From Glaciecola sp. UBA1851 (GTDB lineage: Bacteria; Pseudomonadota; Gammaproteobacteria; Enterobacterales; Alteromonadaceae): a DNA stretch of 64,000 bases. Each line of letters opens with the position of its first letter. Positions within the stretch are counted from its first letter, which is position 1. The stretch is taken from positions 581-64,580 of the forward strand of contig DDIL01000043.1 of the NCBI GenBank assembly GCA_002338515.1. Reading direction: 5' to 3'. Under the pieces are notes generated by a model. It worked only from the letters and a program-made list of their open reading frames with translations, had not been told where the DNA came from and did no database searches. Below, one piece after another: positions 19,304-30,378 of the stretch. Both the position numbers and the translations under genes were made by a program.

Positions 19304-19515
19304 TTCAATTTTCCTCCATATTTAATAAGGCGCGGATTGTACCTGCGTAAATGCATTCAGACAACGTTTCAGGAGGACGAAATAATAGGTAATTAGTGTT
19401 AATACATGTATATGCAAAGAAATTATTTGTTTAGACAAGTCAACTACTGCCATATTAGTGGAAAGTATTATACTCTGGTATTAACATAATTTTAAAAACA
19501 AAAGTTAGGAATATC

Positions 19516-20481
19516 ATGACGCTGTTTACGCTATTAATTGTTATGGCACTTGAGAGGGTGACAACTAAGTCAAAAAGGTTTCATATTGCTAATATCGCAG
19601 AATCGTATTTTAATTTTTTTCAAAGATTATCTTGGCTAAATTCAGAAAATAAAAAGTTTGGTAGTAATATTTTTGATATTTTGTTAATGGCTGGTATACC
19701 GGCATTAATTGTACTTTTGGCGATTCAATATCTACCCGGTTTAATTGTTTTTTGCTTATACCTTTTAGTGCTTTGGATATGCTTAGGTTGTCCAGTCACT
19801 AGAAATACATATAGGCGTTACATGCAAGCAGCTAATCGAGACGATTTTGAAGCGTGTTCGCTATACAGTGAAAAATTCGGTGTGGAAGGTGGAGAACTCT
19901 CAAGTGTTGGCAAGCAATTGGTGCTTGTTAATTATCGTCAATATGCAAGTGTAATTATCTTTTTTGTATTTTTGGGGCCAGCAGGTGTTATTTTTTATTC
20001 ACTATGCAAAGAATGGTATTTATTGAGTAAAAAGAAACATTCTGATGTTTTGAATAATATTAATACTTCACACGTGGATGAATCGTTGGAAGAAAACGTG
20101 AATGATTCGAATAATAATGACAACGTTGAAGCATTGTCTTACATCGTAAATAATGATGAATCGCCTTTTCAAAAAGAATATATTCAATCTCAAACCTTGT
20201 TGTCATATCTCGATTTTATTCCAGTAAGACTTACATCATTTGGTTTTCTATTAGTAGGGCATTTCAGTAAAGGTTTACCAATTTGGCTTGGTGCCTTGTT
20301 AGATTTAAAAATAAATTCCTATGAACTGTTAGCAAAGGTTGCCAAAGCCAGTGAAGAACCAGAACCTTATGTAAAGCCTTATCTTCAAGAGCCTTTACAA
20401 ATGGTTAAGCTGGTAAAAAGGAATGTTTTATTTTTAATTATGGCAATTTCAATTATGACTATGGTCGGACTTCTTGGGTAA
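19516..20481 (+). CDS. ampE: AmpE-like inner-membrane protein
   Basis: 321 residues. Membrane segments are at about 57-90, 138-158 and 302-320, with a long Asn/Asp/Glu-rich hydrophilic stretch at about 175-225. The family blocks NYRQYASVIIFFVFLGPAG and the N-terminal LFTLLIVMALERV fit AmpE, a predicted sensory or accessory membrane protein first described beside ampD in beta-lactamase regulation; its biochemical role is unknown. AGGA precedes the ATG. AmpD, its usual partner, is absent from this locus. Confidence 0.85.
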   Translation: MTLFTLLIVMALERVTTKSKRFHIANIAESYFNFFQRLSWLNSENKKFGSNIFDILLMAGIPALIVLLAIQYLPGLIVFCLYLLVLWICLGCPVTRNTYRRYMQAANRDDFEACSLYSEKFGVEGGELSSVGKQLVLVNYRQYASVIIFFVFLGPAGVIFYSLCKEWYLLSKKKHSDVLNNINTSHVDESLEENVNDSNNNDNVEALSYIVNNDESPFQKEYIQSQTLLSYLDFIPVRLTSFGFLLVGHFSKGLPIWLGALLDLKINSYELLAKVAKASEEPEPYVKPYLQEPLQMVKLVKRNVLFLIMAISIMTMVGLLG

Positions 20482-20523
20482 TCCCTTTACTTTTTCCAAA
20501 AGTCGCTTAAACTTGCATTGGTT

Positions 20524-20540
20524 AATTGGTAATACCAATA
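20524..20540. promoter_or_regulatory. PdhR operator
   Basis: ATTGGT-AAT-ACCAAT is a perfect inverted repeat matching the PdhR site (ATTGGT-N3-ACCAAT) about 90 bases before pdhR. It predicts autorepression of the pdhR-aceEF transcript, relieved by pyruvate. Confidence 0.88.
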
Positions 20541-20630
20541 TTATTTTAGGTTGGTATTCATTAATATGACTGTTAGTGTATAAAAACGAAAATTGTAAGT
20601 GAAGCAACCGTTTTTGGTTTAGGAATCGAT

Positions 20631-21377
20631 ATGATTAAACAAGCAAAACTTTCAGAAGTAATTACAGAGCGATTAGAGTCCATGATAATTGATGGGACAC
20701 TTGCTGCTGGAGAAAAGCTTTTGCCAGAACGTGAACTTGCATCGAAATTTAACGTGTCTCGCCCTTCCTTGCGTGAAGCCATTCAAAACCTTCAAGTTAA
20801 GGGATTAATAGAACGCAAACAGGGTGGAGGAACGTTTGTATCTCAGCATCTTAACCATCGTCTTTCAGACCCTTTGTTGGCATTAATATCTACTCGTCCA
20901 GAAACGCAATTTGATTTACTTGAATTTAGACACGCTCTGGAGGGAATGGCTGCATTTTATGCAGCACTACGCGGGCAACCATCTGATATAGAAAATTTAG
21001 AAAATGCGTTAGCTAAACTACAAAATGCCGACGTTGAACATAATTTAGAGGAAGAAGCTCAAGCTTTGGGCGATTTTTATTTTGTCATGGCAAAAACTTC
21101 TCAAAATATCGTGTTAGTTCAGATTATGCAAGCCATGCGTGAGATGTTGGTTGAGAATGTAAGGCAAAACCTGGCAATGTTAAGAAAGGGCGCAGATGTT
21201 GAGCCTATTATTAGACAACAACGTGAAGAAATTGTTGCCGCAATCGCGACTGGAAATCCAGAGCAGGCACGAAACGCAAGCCAAGCTCACTTAGCTTTTA
21301 TTGAACAAGCACTGTTAGAAATTAACAGGCAAGATGCAAAAGTGCAAAGAAGTCTAAGACGCATTGTTGTTCAATAA
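20631..21377 (+). CDS. pdhR: Pyruvate dehydrogenase complex repressor PdhR (GntR/FadR family)
   Basis: 248 residues. An N-terminal winged helix-turn-helix (about 9-72; ELASKFNVSRPSLREA then GLIERKQGGGTFV) is followed by an FCD ligand-binding domain (about 90-220). PdhR senses pyruvate and represses the pyruvate dehydrogenase genes. AGGA stands before the ATG. The gene directly precedes aceE, though nearly 400 bases separate them, so aceE may also have its own promoter. Confidence 0.95.
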   Translation: MIKQAKLSEVITERLESMIIDGTLAAGEKLLPERELASKFNVSRPSLREAIQNLQVKGLIERKQGGGTFVSQHLNHRLSDPLLALISTRPETQFDLLEFRHALEGMAAFYAALRGQPSDIENLENALAKLQNADVEHNLEEEAQALGDFYFVMAKTSQNIVLVQIMQAMREMLVENVRQNLAMLRKGADVEPIIRQQREEIVAAIATGNPEQARNASQAHLAFIEQALLEINRQDAKVQRSLRRIVVQ

Positions 21378-21771
21378 TAATTAGTTAGAAATAAGAAGTT
21401 ACAAAGTAAATATTTGTTATTCGATAATAAGTAGAAACATCGATAAATACGAATTTAAAATTGTTCATTCATAATAAAATATTTGGAGTGAACAGTTTTG
21501 CATAATAGCTAAAATATTAGTTATGCTCATGGTTGAGTGCGTATATTTTTGTGTATGAAAAATAGAAACACAATTTCAACGAGTAGTACATTTTGAAAGT
21601 TTGAACCTAGTGGGTAGCAGTTTTTAAAGCTTAAGTGAAACGTTAATTTAATAATTAACCAATCAACACTTTTGCATTGAAACCCTTGTAGAATCAGACT
21701 ACACGATAGCCACTGTTTGAATATCATTTATGATAATTCAGACGACTTGAAATATAAAATAGGAAAAAACT
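21378..21771. other. Intergenic region between pdhR and aceE
   Basis: 394 AT-rich bases without a supported gene. I saw no second PdhR palindrome and no clear terminator. The region probably holds an aceE promoter or a long untranslated leader; a Shine-Dalgarno-like TAGGA stands eight bases before aceE. Confidence 0.5.
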
Positions 21772-24444
21772 ATGTCGGATATAAAGCAACCTGATGTTGA
21801 CCCGATTGAAACTCAGGAATGGATCGAGGCACTTGAAGCCGTTTTAGAAGCTGAAGGGGTCGATCGCGCTCATTTTTTATTAGAATCTCTAATAGAAAAA
21901 GCTCGCAGAAATGGGGCACATTTGCCTTATGACGCCACGACTGCGTACATAAACACCATACCTGCAGGCCAAGAGCCGACCATGCCTGGTGATCAAACAA
22001 TTGAGACAAAAATCAGAAATGCTATCCGTTGGAATGCTATGATGATGGTATTGCGAGGCTCTAAAAAAGACTTAGAGCTTGGTGGACACATTGCCAGTTT
22101 TGCATCATCGGCTATGTTATACGACGTAGGTTTTAACCATTTTTTCCGCGCACCAAACGATAACGATGGTGGCGATTATTTATTTGTGCAAGGGCATGCT
22201 TCACCTGGTATTTATTCTAGAGCGTTCATTGAAGGGCGATTAGAAGAAGGTCAGTTAGACATGTTCCGTCAGGAAGTTAAGGGCGGAGGCTTATCTTCTT
22301 ATCCTCACCCTAAACTGATGCCAGACTTTTGGCAATTCCCAACTGTATCTATGGGTTTAGGACCCATGCAGGCCATTTACTTAGCCCGTTTCTTAAAATA
22401 TTTAACCAACCGTGGTTTAAAAGACTGTTCAGCACAGCGAGTTTGGTGCTTTATGGGTGATGGCGAAGTTGATGAGCCAGAGTCATTAGGTGCAATCGGT
22501 CTTGCTGCACGTGAAGGGTTAGATAATCTAACTTTCGTTATTAACTGTAACTTGCAGCGCTTAGATGGCCCAGTGCGTGGCAATGGTAAAATTATCCAAG
22601 AGCTTGAAGGCACATTCCGCGGTGCTGGTTGGGAAGTAATAAAAGTTATTTGGGGTCGCTATTGGGATGCATTATTAGCCCGTGATACGCATGGCAAATT
22701 ACTTGATGTCATGAATGAAACGGTTGATGGTGAGTATCAAAACTACAAGTCTAAAGGCGGCGCTTATACTCGTGATAACTTCTTTGGTAAGTATCCAGAG
22801 TTGAAAGATATGGTAGCTAATATGTCTGATGAAGATATTTGGCGCTTAAATCGTGGCGGACACGATCCAGTAAAGGTTTATGCTGCTTATAAACGCGCGA
22901 CAGAAACAAAAGGCCGTCCACAAGTCATATTGGCTAAAACTGTAAAAGGTTATGGTTTAGGTGACGCAGGTGAAGGTAAAAATATTGCACACAACGTGAA
23001 GAAAATGGACGTTGAGTCTGTGAAGATTTATCGTGACCGGTTCAATATTCCAGTTTCAGATGACGATATTGAAAGCTTCCCTTACTATAAGTTTGAGAAC
23101 GACAGCCCTGAAATGAAATACTTGCTTGAAAAGCGAGAAGCCTTACACGGATTTATGCCTAAGCGTTTAGCCAAATCAAGTGTTGAATTACCAGCTCCGC
23201 CTATGAAAGCGTTTGAAGCGGTAACTAAAGGTTCAGGCGAGCGCGAAATTTCTACTACTATGGCGTTCGTTCGCGTGTTAACCGCTATGCTTAAAGATAA
23301 ACAAATGGGCAAACACGTTGTGCCAATTATTCCAGATGAAGCGCGTACATTTGGTATGGAAGGCTTGTTCCGTCAGGTAGGTATTTATTCTAATGTTGGC
23401 CAAACTTATGTGCCGCAAGATAAAGACCAAGTAGCTTATTACCGAGAAGATAAGAAAGGGCAAGTATTACAAGAAGGCATAAATGAATTAGGCGCCATGT
23501 CTTCATTTGTTGCTGCAGGGACATCTTATTCACTAAATGACTTGCCAATGCTTCCGGTCTACATTTATTACTCAATGTTTGGATTCCAACGTGTAGGTGA
23601 TATGGCATGGGCTGCCGGTGATTCTCAGTGTCGAGGTTTCTTAATTGGTGGTACTGCTGGAAGAACGACTCTAAACGGAGAAGGTTTACAGCACCAAGAT
23701 GGACACAGTCATATACAAGCTGGATTAATTCCAAACTGCGTAAGCTATGACCCAACTTATGGTTATGAAGTAGCGGTGATTGTGCAAGACGGTATTCGTC
23801 GGATGCTAGAAGATCAAGAAAACGTGTTCTTCTATCTGACGGTGATGAACGAAAACTATGTTCAGCCTGAAATGCCCAAAGGCAGTGAAGAAGGTATTCT
23901 TAAAGGAATCTATTTACTGGATACTTTAGGTGAGTCTAAAGCAAAAAATCAAGTTAAGTTACTTGGCTCAGGTACTATTTTAGAACAAGTGAGAGAAGCT
24001 GCTCGTATTTTAAGTGATGATTACAATGTGACCTCTGAAGTATACAGCGTGCCGTCATTTAACGAGTTAGGCAGAGACGGAATAGACTGTGACCGCTTCA
24101 ATATGAGAAACCCTAAAGCTAAACAAAAAGTGCCATACATTACTGAATTATTATCTGAAGGTAATGACGGTCCAACTATTGCTGCTACTGACTATATTAA
24201 GAGTTATGCTGACCAAGTTAGAAACTTTGTTCCAGGCTCATATAGAGTATTAGGAACAGATGGCTTTGGCCGTTCAGATAGCCGACCTAACTTAAGAAGA
24301 CATTTTGAGGTTGACGCTCAAAACGTTGCCTACGCTGCCCTTTATGAATTGCATAAAGCAGGCAAAATTGATGCCAAAGCTCTAGCAAAAGCTCATAAAG
24401 AGTTAGAGATAGACGGCGACAAAATTAACCCACTTTACGCTTAA
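21772..24444 (+). CDS. aceE: Pyruvate dehydrogenase E1 component AceE
   Basis: 890 residues, the homodimeric E1 form. It decarboxylates pyruvate with thiamine diphosphate and passes the acetyl group to the lipoyl arms of AceF. The ThDP motif is visible as [12 protein letters not shown] ... NLTFVINCN (about residues 228-262). The N-terminal HxS block [10 protein letters not shown] and the pyrimidine-binding domain (about 500-700) are present. It lies 14 bases ahead of aceF. Confidence 0.98.
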   Translation: MSDIKQPDVDPIETQEWIEALEAVLEAEGVDRAHFLLESLIEKARRNGAHLPYDATTAYINTIPAGQEPTMPGDQTIETKIRNAIRWNAMMMVLRGSKKDLELGGHIASFASSAMLYDVGFNHFFRAPNDNDGGDYLFVQGHASPGIYSRAFIEGRLEEGQLDMFRQEVKGGGLSSYPHPKLMPDFWQFPTVSMGLGPMQAIYLARFLKYLTNRGLKDCSAQRVWCFMGDGEVDEPESLGAIGLAAREGLDNLTFVINCNLQRLDGPVRGNGKIIQELEGTFRGAGWEVIKVIWGRYWDALLARDTHGKLLDVMNETVDGEYQNYKSKGGAYTRDNFFGKYPELKDMVANMSDEDIWRLNRGGHDPVKVYAAYKRATETKGRPQVILAKTVKGYGLGDAGEGKNIAHNVKKMDVESVKIYRDRFNIPVSDDDIESFPYYKFENDSPEMKYLLEKREALHGFMPKRLAKSSVELPAPPMKAFEAVTKGSGEREISTTMAFVRVLTAMLKDKQMGKHVVPIIPDEARTFGMEGLFRQVGIYSNVGQTYVPQDKDQVAYYREDKKGQVLQEGINELGAMSSFVAAGTSYSLNDLPMLPVYIYYSMFGFQRVGDMAWAAGDSQCRGFLIGGTAGRTTLNGEGLQHQDGHSHIQAGLIPNCVSYDPTYGYEVAVIVQDGIRRMLEDQENVFFYLTVMNENYVQPEMPKGSEEGILKGIYLLDTLGESKAKNQVKLLGSGTILEQVREAARILSDDYNVTSEVYSVPSFNELGRDGIDCDRFNMRNPKAKQKVPYITELLSEGNDGPTIAATDYIKSYADQVRNFVPGSYRVLGTDGFGRSDSRPNLRRHFEVDAQNVAYAALYELHKAGKIDAKALAKAHKELEIDGDKINPLYA

Positions 24445-24458
24445 TTAGGAGAACAATC

Positions 24459-26411
24459 ATGGCAGATTTAAAAGACATTATTGTACCTGACGTTGGCGGT
24501 GAAGAAGTTGAAATCATCGAAATATGCGTGGAAGTAGGTGAGTCAGTTGAAGCGGAAGCCGCCTTCGTTACTGTTGAAAGTGACAAAGCGAGTATGGATA
24601 TACCGGTTCCTTTTGATGGAACAATTACCGAAATAAGTGTCGCTGTTGGTGATAAAATCAAAGAAGGTGATTTGTTAGGTAAAGCGCAAAGCGGTGCGTC
24701 TGCGCCTGCTGCTGAACCTGCACCCGCAGAGGCTCCTGCTCAAGCAGCACCTGCCGCTCCTGCAGCTAGTGCAAGTAAAATTATTGAAGTAATGGTTCCT
24801 GATATTGGCGGTGATGAAAACGTTGATATTATCGAGCTACTAGTTAGCCCTGGTGACACAGTGGCTGAAGAAGATGGCTTGATTACGCTTGAAACTGATA
24901 AAGCAACCATGGACGTGCCAGCCCCTCAGGCAGGTAAAGTGGTTGAAATGAAAGTTGCTGTTGGCGATAAAGTATCTGAAGGCACATTAGTCTTGATGCT
25001 TGAAGTTGGCGACGCTTCTTCTAGTACTGAAGCTACAGCACCTGTTGCTTCGGCACCTGTAACAGAACCACCAGTAACATCACCAGAAGCATCAGCGCCA
25101 AGTGCAGGGCCATCAATTATTGAAGTGACGGTTCCTGATATTGGTGATGATACCGATGTTGATATTATTGAGGTATTGGTTGCGCCAGGCGATACAGTCG
25201 CTGAAGAAGATGGCTTGATTACGCTTGAAACCGACAAAGCAACAATGGACGTACCTTGCCCAAAAGCAGGTAAAGTCGTTGAATTGAAAGTTAAAGTAGG
25301 TGATAAAGTATCGGAAGGTTCTTTAGTGTTGACCTTAGAGGTAGAGGGCGCACAAGCTGCCACCCCTGCACCACAGGCTCAAGCAGCTTCAGCGCCCGCT
25401 GCTTCTGCTCCAGCCGCTGCACCTGCGCCAAAAGCACCACCAGTGCCACATCACCCTTCTGCTGGAGAAAAAAGTAAGACTGGCAAAGTGCACGCTTCTC
25501 CGTCTGTAAGAAGATTAGCTAGAGAATTTGGGGTAGATTTAACTCAAGTTGGTGGAACTGGCCGCAAAAATCGCGTCTTGAAAGAAGACGTTCAGTCATA
25601 TGTTAAATATGAATTATCAAGACCAAAAATGACGCCTGGTACAAATGTATCAAGTGGTTCGGGCGGTTTACAAGTATTACCACCACCAAAAGTAGATTTC
25701 TCTAAGTTTGGCGAAGTGGAAGAAGTTGCCTTAACGCGTATTCAGAAATTATCTGGTCCTAACTTGCATCGTAACTGGGTAACTATTCCACACGTGACGC
25801 AATTTGACGAAGCAGATATTACTGATTTGGAAGCTTTCCGTAAGGAGCAAAACCAATTAGCTGAAAAACGAAAGCTGGGTGTAAAAATCACGCCACTGGT
25901 ATTTATGATGAAAGCGGTTGCAGATGCATTAAAAGTCTATCCAACTTTCAATTCGTCATTGTCTGAATCGGGCGAAAGCTTGATAATGAAAAAATACTTC
26001 CATATTGGCATTGCAGTTGATACGCCAAATGGCCTTGTTGTGCCAGTTGTTAAAGATGTCGATAAGAAGGGTGTAATGGACATTTCCAGAGAATTAATGG
26101 AAATTTCGGCCAAAGCTCGCGACGGAAAACTAAAATCTGCAGACATGCAAGGTAGTTGTTTTACTATTTCTAGTTTAGGTGGAATTGGTGGAACTGGCTT
26201 TACGCCAATTGTTAATGCACCAGATGTTGCTATTTTAGGTGTTTCTAAATCAGAGATAAAACCAAAGTGGAATGGCAAAGACTTTGATCCAAGGTTAATG
26301 TTGCCATTATCATTATCATACGATCACCGTGTAATAGATGGTGCGCTTGCTGCGCGGTTTGCTGCGCATTTAGCCGGCTGTTTAGCAGATATTCGTCGCA
26401 TATTATTGTAA
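24459..26411 (+). CDS. aceF: Pyruvate dehydrogenase E2, dihydrolipoamide acetyltransferase AceF
   Basis: 650 residues. Three N-terminal lipoyl domains carry the acceptor lysines K43 (ESDKAS), K148 (ETDKAT) and K260 (ETDKAT), separated by Ala/Pro-rich flexible linkers. A peripheral-subunit-binding domain (about 345-385, [16 protein letters not shown]) precedes the catalytic domain with the active-site DHRVIDG near the C-terminus. It transfers acetyl groups to CoA and forms the core of the complex. Lipoyl domains 2 and 3 are nearly identical over long stretches, which suggests recent duplication or gene conversion. Confidence 0.98.
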   Translation: MADLKDIIVPDVGGEEVEIIEICVEVGESVEAEAAFVTVESDKASMDIPVPFDGTITEISVAVGDKIKEGDLLGKAQSGASAPAAEPAPAEAPAQAAPAAPAASASKIIEVMVPDIGGDENVDIIELLVSPGDTVAEEDGLITLETDKATMDVPAPQAGKVVEMKVAVGDKVSEGTLVLMLEVGDASSSTEATAPVASAPVTEPPVTSPEASAPSAGPSIIEVTVPDIGDDTDVDIIEVLVAPGDTVAEEDGLITLETDKATMDVPCPKAGKVVELKVKVGDKVSEGSLVLTLEVEGAQAATPAPQAQAASAPAASAPAAAPAPKAPPVPHHPSAGEKSKTGKVHASPSVRRLAREFGVDLTQVGGTGRKNRVLKEDVQSYVKYELSRPKMTPGTNVSSGSGGLQVLPPPKVDFSKFGEVEEVALTRIQKLSGPNLHRNWVTIPHVTQFDEADITDLEAFRKEQNQLAEKRKLGVKITPLVFMMKAVADALKVYPTFNSSLSESGESLIMKKYFHIGIAVDTPNGLVVPVVKDVDKKGVMDISRELMEISAKARDGKLKSADMQGSCFTISSLGGIGGTGFTPIVNAPDVAILGVSKSEIKPKWNGKDFDPRLMLPLSLSYDHRVIDGALAARFAAHLAGCLADIRRILL

Positions 26412-26458
26412 TATGCGGTCGAAATTAAACAGGGCAAGATAATTAATAAAATGTTGTT

Positions 26459-26490
26459 GCCACTTTTATTTTAAAAGTGGCTTTCATTTA
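26459..26490 (+). terminator. Intrinsic terminator between aceF and lpd
   Basis: GCCACTTTT - ATTTT - AAAAGTGGC followed by TTTCATTT. The short interrupted T-run suggests partial termination, so lpd may be read both from aceEF and from its own promoter, as is known in E. coli. Confidence 0.75.
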
Positions 26491-26568
26491 AGAATTGCTT
26501 AACAAACATTCATTGCTGCACTAGATGCGGCGTAAATAGAATAAAAATTTTGAGGTCATGCCAAGATT

Positions 26569-27990
26569 ATGAGCGAAATTAAAACACAATTAGTGGTACT
26601 AGGTGCGGGCCCAGGCGGCTATTCAGCAGCGTTTAGAGCAGCCGACTTAGGCATAGATACTGTACTAGTTGACGCGCGCGAAACACTAGGTGGAGTATGT
26701 TTAAACGTAGGTTGTATTCCTTCGAAAGCATTGCTTCACGTTGCAAAGGTTATTCAAGAAGCTAAGCATTTAGCTGACCACGGCATTACATTTGGTGAGC
26801 CAACTTTTGATCTTGATAAAATTAGAGCGATGAAAGACGGCGTAATTGGTCAGTTAACAAAAGGCCTAGGCGGTATGTCTAAAATGCGTAAAGTTCAGCA
26901 CATACAAGGCTACGGTAAATTTACTGGCGCAAATACTCTTGAGGTGGAAGGTGCAACAGGAAAAACGACTATTAGTTTTGACAACGCAATTATAGCAGCA
27001 GGCTCTGAGCCTGTTAGTTTGCCATTCATTCCAAAAGATGATGACCGCATCATGGATAGCACTGGTGCACTAGAGCTTAAAGATATCCCTGAAAAAATGC
27101 TTATTCTTGGCGGTGGTATTATAGGTCTAGAAATGGGTACGGTTTATCATGCTCTAGGTAGTCAAATTGACGTAGTTGAGTTTTTAGATCAACTTGTTCC
27201 TGCTGCTGATAAAGACATCATGAAAGTTTATATGAAAACTATCAAAAACAAATTCAACACTATGCTAGAAACAAAAGTAGTAGCAGTTGAATCAAAAGAT
27301 GATGGTGTTTATGTAAGTTTTGAAGGAAAGCAAGCGCCTAGCGAACCAGTTCGTTATGATCGCGTGCTTGTAGCGGTTGGTAGAACACCAAACGGTAGTT
27401 TAGTTGACGCACAACAAGCGGGTGTAGAAGTGACTGACCGCGGTTTTATCAATGTTGATAAGCAAATGCGTACTAATGTTTCTAATATTTTTGCAATAGG
27501 TGATTTAGTTGGACAACCTATGTTAGCGCATAAAGCTGTGCATGAAGGTCACGTAGCGGCAGAAGTAATATCTGGCAAGAAACATTACTTTGATCCTCGT
27601 GGTATTCCTTCAGTCGCATACACTGAGCCAGAAATCGCTTGGGTTGGTTTAACCGAGAAAGAGGCGAAAGAGCAGGGCGTAAACTATGAAACGGCTACTT
27701 TCCCTTGGGCAGCATCAGGTCGAGCTATTGCTTCAATGGCAACCGACGGTATGACTAAGATGATCTTTGATAAAGACACAGCTCGCGTTATTGGTGGTGC
27801 TATCATAGGTACAAACGCTGGTGAAATGCTAGGTGAGATTGGTTTAGCAATTGAAATGGGTGCTGACGCAGAAGATGTTGCGTTGACTATCCATGCTCAC
27901 CCAACGTTAAATGAATCAATTGGTTTAGCGAGTGAAATATTTGAAGGTAGTATTACCGATATGCCTAATCCAAAGGCAAAAAAGAAGTAA
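26569..27990 (+). CDS. lpdA: Dihydrolipoyl dehydrogenase (E3)
   Basis: 473 residues. The FAD/NAD flavoenzyme re-oxidises dihydrolipoamide for the pyruvate and 2-oxoglutarate dehydrogenases and for glycine cleavage, whose other genes lie further along this window. The N-terminal FAD motif is GAGPGGYSAAFRAADLG, the redox disulfide C44/C49 is in GGVCLNVGCIP, the NAD motif is GGGIIGLEMG, and the C-terminal catalytic pair is in HAHPTLNE. A weak terminator separates it from aceF and a strong one follows it. Confidence 0.98.
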   Translation: MSEIKTQLVVLGAGPGGYSAAFRAADLGIDTVLVDARETLGGVCLNVGCIPSKALLHVAKVIQEAKHLADHGITFGEPTFDLDKIRAMKDGVIGQLTKGLGGMSKMRKVQHIQGYGKFTGANTLEVEGATGKTTISFDNAIIAAGSEPVSLPFIPKDDDRIMDSTGALELKDIPEKMLILGGGIIGLEMGTVYHALGSQIDVVEFLDQLVPAADKDIMKVYMKTIKNKFNTMLETKVVAVESKDDGVYVSFEGKQAPSEPVRYDRVLVAVGRTPNGSLVDAQQAGVEVTDRGFINVDKQMRTNVSNIFAIGDLVGQPMLAHKAVHEGHVAAEVISGKKHYFDPRGIPSVAYTEPEIAWVGLTEKEAKEQGVNYETATFPWAASGRAIASMATDGMTKMIFDKDTARVIGGAIIGTNAGEMLGEIGLAIEMGADAEDVALTIHAHPTLNESIGLASEIFEGSITDMPNPKAKKK

Positions 27991-28034
27991 TTTGAAATTC
28001 TATTAATATTTAGTCAATCTAAATTAGATCGAAC

Positions 28035-28066
28035 AAAAGGAACCTAACAAGGTTCCTTTTTTGTTT
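28035..28066 (+). terminator. Intrinsic terminator after lpd
   Basis: AAAAGGAACC - TAACAA - GGTTCCTTTT followed by TTGTTTT; ten-base perfect stem, about 45 bases after the lpd stop. Confidence 0.92.
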
Positions 28067-28179
28067 TGACTAGTCATCCGTTTATACGTTTAAATATTAA
28101 ATCTATTGCCAAATCCTAGATACCATGTAAATTGTGGTTATAATGCAGCTGTCTTATTAATTATAGGTATCAACTACTT

Positions 28180-28422
28180 ATGCAACAGATGGAGTTTTTT
28201 GAAATACCCAGTCCTTGCATAGGGGTCTGTGAGTCGGGCCCAAGAGGGTATTGCATAGGTTGTTATCGAAGTAGAGAAGAGCGCCAACATTGGCATTCAG
28301 TGGATAATGCAACAAAACGTATTATAGTTACTGCCTGTAATAGGCGCAAAAAAGCATACTTAGCTAAGCAATCTAAAAATCAAAACTCAGAAACGCATTT
28401 TCAGCAAGGCGACCTCTTCTAA
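28180..28422 (+). CDS. DUF1289 family small cysteine-rich protein
   Basis: 80 residues. The N-terminal half has the DUF1289 pattern PCIGVC ... YCIGCYRSREE followed by W and a helical, basic C-terminal half. The four cysteines suggest a metal or Fe-S site, but the function of the family is not established. It stands alone between the lpd terminator and the HDOD gene; about 120 bases follow before the next start. Confidence 0.85.
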   Translation: MQQMEFFEIPSPCIGVCESGPRGYCIGCYRSREERQHWHSVDNATKRIIVTACNRRKKAYLAKQSKNQNSETHFQQGDLF

Positions 28423-28542
28423 CTTGAGTATATTACCCAGTAATCAGGTATATACTTAGCCACCCTATTTAATCTAACAACATCCTATACTCTTAATTGC
28501 GAAAGTTACAATACAGTAACGACTAATGATAAGAGCTATGAT

Positions 28543-29364
28543 ATGTCTATGATGCCTATAATAAAGTTCGCCAACAAGAGCTTTACTCTTCCTGAAACCT
28601 GTTTGAAGTTAAGAGAGTTGCTTGATGATCCTCGTTCTGGCGTAAAAGAAATGGCGCAGGTGATGTCTGTTGATCCTTCTTTGAGTGCGAAAGTTTTGCG
28701 ATTAGCAAACAGTGCTCTGTTTCGCTTTACTAAACAAGTTACTAGTGTACCCAAGGCATTAAGTATTATTGGTGGTGAAGCCGCTTATAATATTTCTATG
28801 GCTGAAACTGCTAATTTAGCGTTTAAGTCTTTTACATCAGATTTGCTAGATTTTAATACGTTCTGGGAAAAATCGGTTAAAACCGGACTGATTGCTCAAG
28901 CTATTGCTCAACAAATGCATGAACGAGGTAGTGAACGCTTTTTTGTCATGGGCATTTTAATGAACTTAAGTGAGTTGGTGTGTGCCACCAAGTTAGATAA
29001 GAAATATCTTAAATATATAGAACTGCAAAAAACACAGTTGCCACTTGAATCACAAAGGCAGGTATTTGGTTTTACTTTTAGTAGTTGCTCAGGTTTGATT
29101 CTTGAAAACTGGAAATTGCCAGAAAATTTATCTAAAAGTTTAACCATGCTGAGTTTGTTTGATCATCAGCAATTAGGTAAAGATGAAAGTATTCTATATT
29201 TGGCTTCTACTATGGCAAATTTAGAGAAAGGACAAGAACTATTAACTGACCCAAATATTAACTTACAAACTGTTCAATCTATTGGCTTAAATGACTATGA
29301 GTATGATATCATTTTACAATTCGCGCAGTCAGAAACAAGCAAAATAGCAAAAGCTTTTAACTAA
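28543..29364 (+). CDS. HDOD domain protein
   Basis: 273 residues. An HDOD domain covers about residues 15-215 (ELLDDP, MAQVMSVDPSLSAKVLRLAN, then LSIIGGEAAYNISMA). HDOD domains are related to HD phosphohydrolases but lack the metal-binding HD residues and usually act in signalling or regulation. No GGDEF, EAL or kinase domain is attached, so this is a stand-alone form. The target is unknown. The next gene, a DUF481 protein, starts 41 bases later. Confidence 0.88.
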   Translation: MSMMPIIKFANKSFTLPETCLKLRELLDDPRSGVKEMAQVMSVDPSLSAKVLRLANSALFRFTKQVTSVPKALSIIGGEAAYNISMAETANLAFKSFTSDLLDFNTFWEKSVKTGLIAQAIAQQMHERGSERFFVMGILMNLSELVCATKLDKKYLKYIELQKTQLPLESQRQVFGFTFSSCSGLILENWKLPENLSKSLTMLSLFDHQQLGKDESILYLASTMANLEKGQELLTDPNINLQTVQSIGLNDYEYDIILQFAQSETSKIAKAFN

Positions 29365-29405
29365 AAATTAAACACTGCGCGCCACAACAATAATTATGAC
29401 GCGCT

Positions 29406-30236
29406 ATGTTGAAAATACCCTTTATACTGATAATAATTTTAATTTTTTTTTCTGTTTCATTTAAAGCAAATGGACAGGCCAAGGCTTCAGATTTTTTCAA
29501 AGGTCTTAGCAAAGAAAAAAATCTAATTGAAGCGTTGTATTCTGCAAATCGTAAAACCCCAAAAAAAGAAATAGTGCCATTCACGCTTGCCGGAGAAGCT
29601 GGTTTGTTGACTACTTCGGGTAATACAGACACCAGCATTATTAAATTAGCTTTTGAGTCTAATCATGAATTACCTGATTGGAGTAATCGCTATGAAACGC
29701 GTTTTCTACAAAGAGTTAATACACTAAATAACACCGATACAAAAGTTGAGACAACCCGCGTCGAAATATCTGCTCAATTTGACTATAAACTACTTCAGCC
29801 TAGCAATAGGTTATTTGCTTATGTGGAATATGATGATAATCAATTTAACCGATTGAGAGATCAATCATCAGTTGTGGTTGGGTGGAGCCAAGTAGCTTGG
29901 AAACAAGAACAATCGGAACTTCGATATAGTATAGGTCCGGGTTACAGTCGTTTTGTTCAAGAAAGAGATGATATTACCATTGAAGAGCTTATTGTAAGAG
30001 GCACTGTTTTCTATAATTATACGTTTAGTGAAAATACTCGTTTTAGGCAAAGTATTTCTGCCGAAATGGGGGAAATTATTACAAAAGCCAAATCTCAATC
30101 GTCAATCACTGCAAAAGTATTTGAAAAGCTCGCAATGAAGTTAAGTATTAACGTAGTGTTTAACGATAATGTTGCCGAACAAGATAGTAATGTGTCTACA
30201 GAAACCAGCGTTTCTATGGTTTATCAATTCTTTTAA
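29406..30236 (+). CDS. DUF481 family outer-membrane protein (first of a tandem pair)
   Basis: 276 residues. A hydrophobic signal peptide (about 1-23, cut near KANG|QA) is followed by a DUF481 beta-barrel: GEAGLLTTSGNTDTS, HELPDWSNRYETR, RLFAYVEYDDNQF, YSIGPGYSRF and a C-terminal strand ending YQFF. The terminal aromatic residue is the outer-membrane insertion signal. Function of the family (YdiY-like salt-induced proteins) is not known. It is about 35-40% similar by eye to the next gene and carries an extra 35-residue charged segment after the signal peptide. Confidence 0.88.
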   Translation: MLKIPFILIIILIFFSVSFKANGQAKASDFFKGLSKEKNLIEALYSANRKTPKKEIVPFTLAGEAGLLTTSGNTDTSIIKLAFESNHELPDWSNRYETRFLQRVNTLNNTDTKVETTRVEISAQFDYKLLQPSNRLFAYVEYDDNQFNRLRDQSSVVVGWSQVAWKQEQSELRYSIGPGYSRFVQERDDITIEELIVRGTVFYNYTFSENTRFRQSISAEMGEIITKAKSQSSITAKVFEKLAMKLSINVVFNDNVAEQDSNVSTETSVSMVYQFF

Positions 30237-30378
30237 TAGGCATGTATTTAATCAACTTTTAAAGACTAAGCTTGAAAAATAAAAATATCCCTATAAACTG
30301 CGCGGCAAATCGAACAACATTTGAACATTATTCCTGGTTAAGATTGGTTTAACGGGGCTTACAGAAAAAGGAAGTGTA

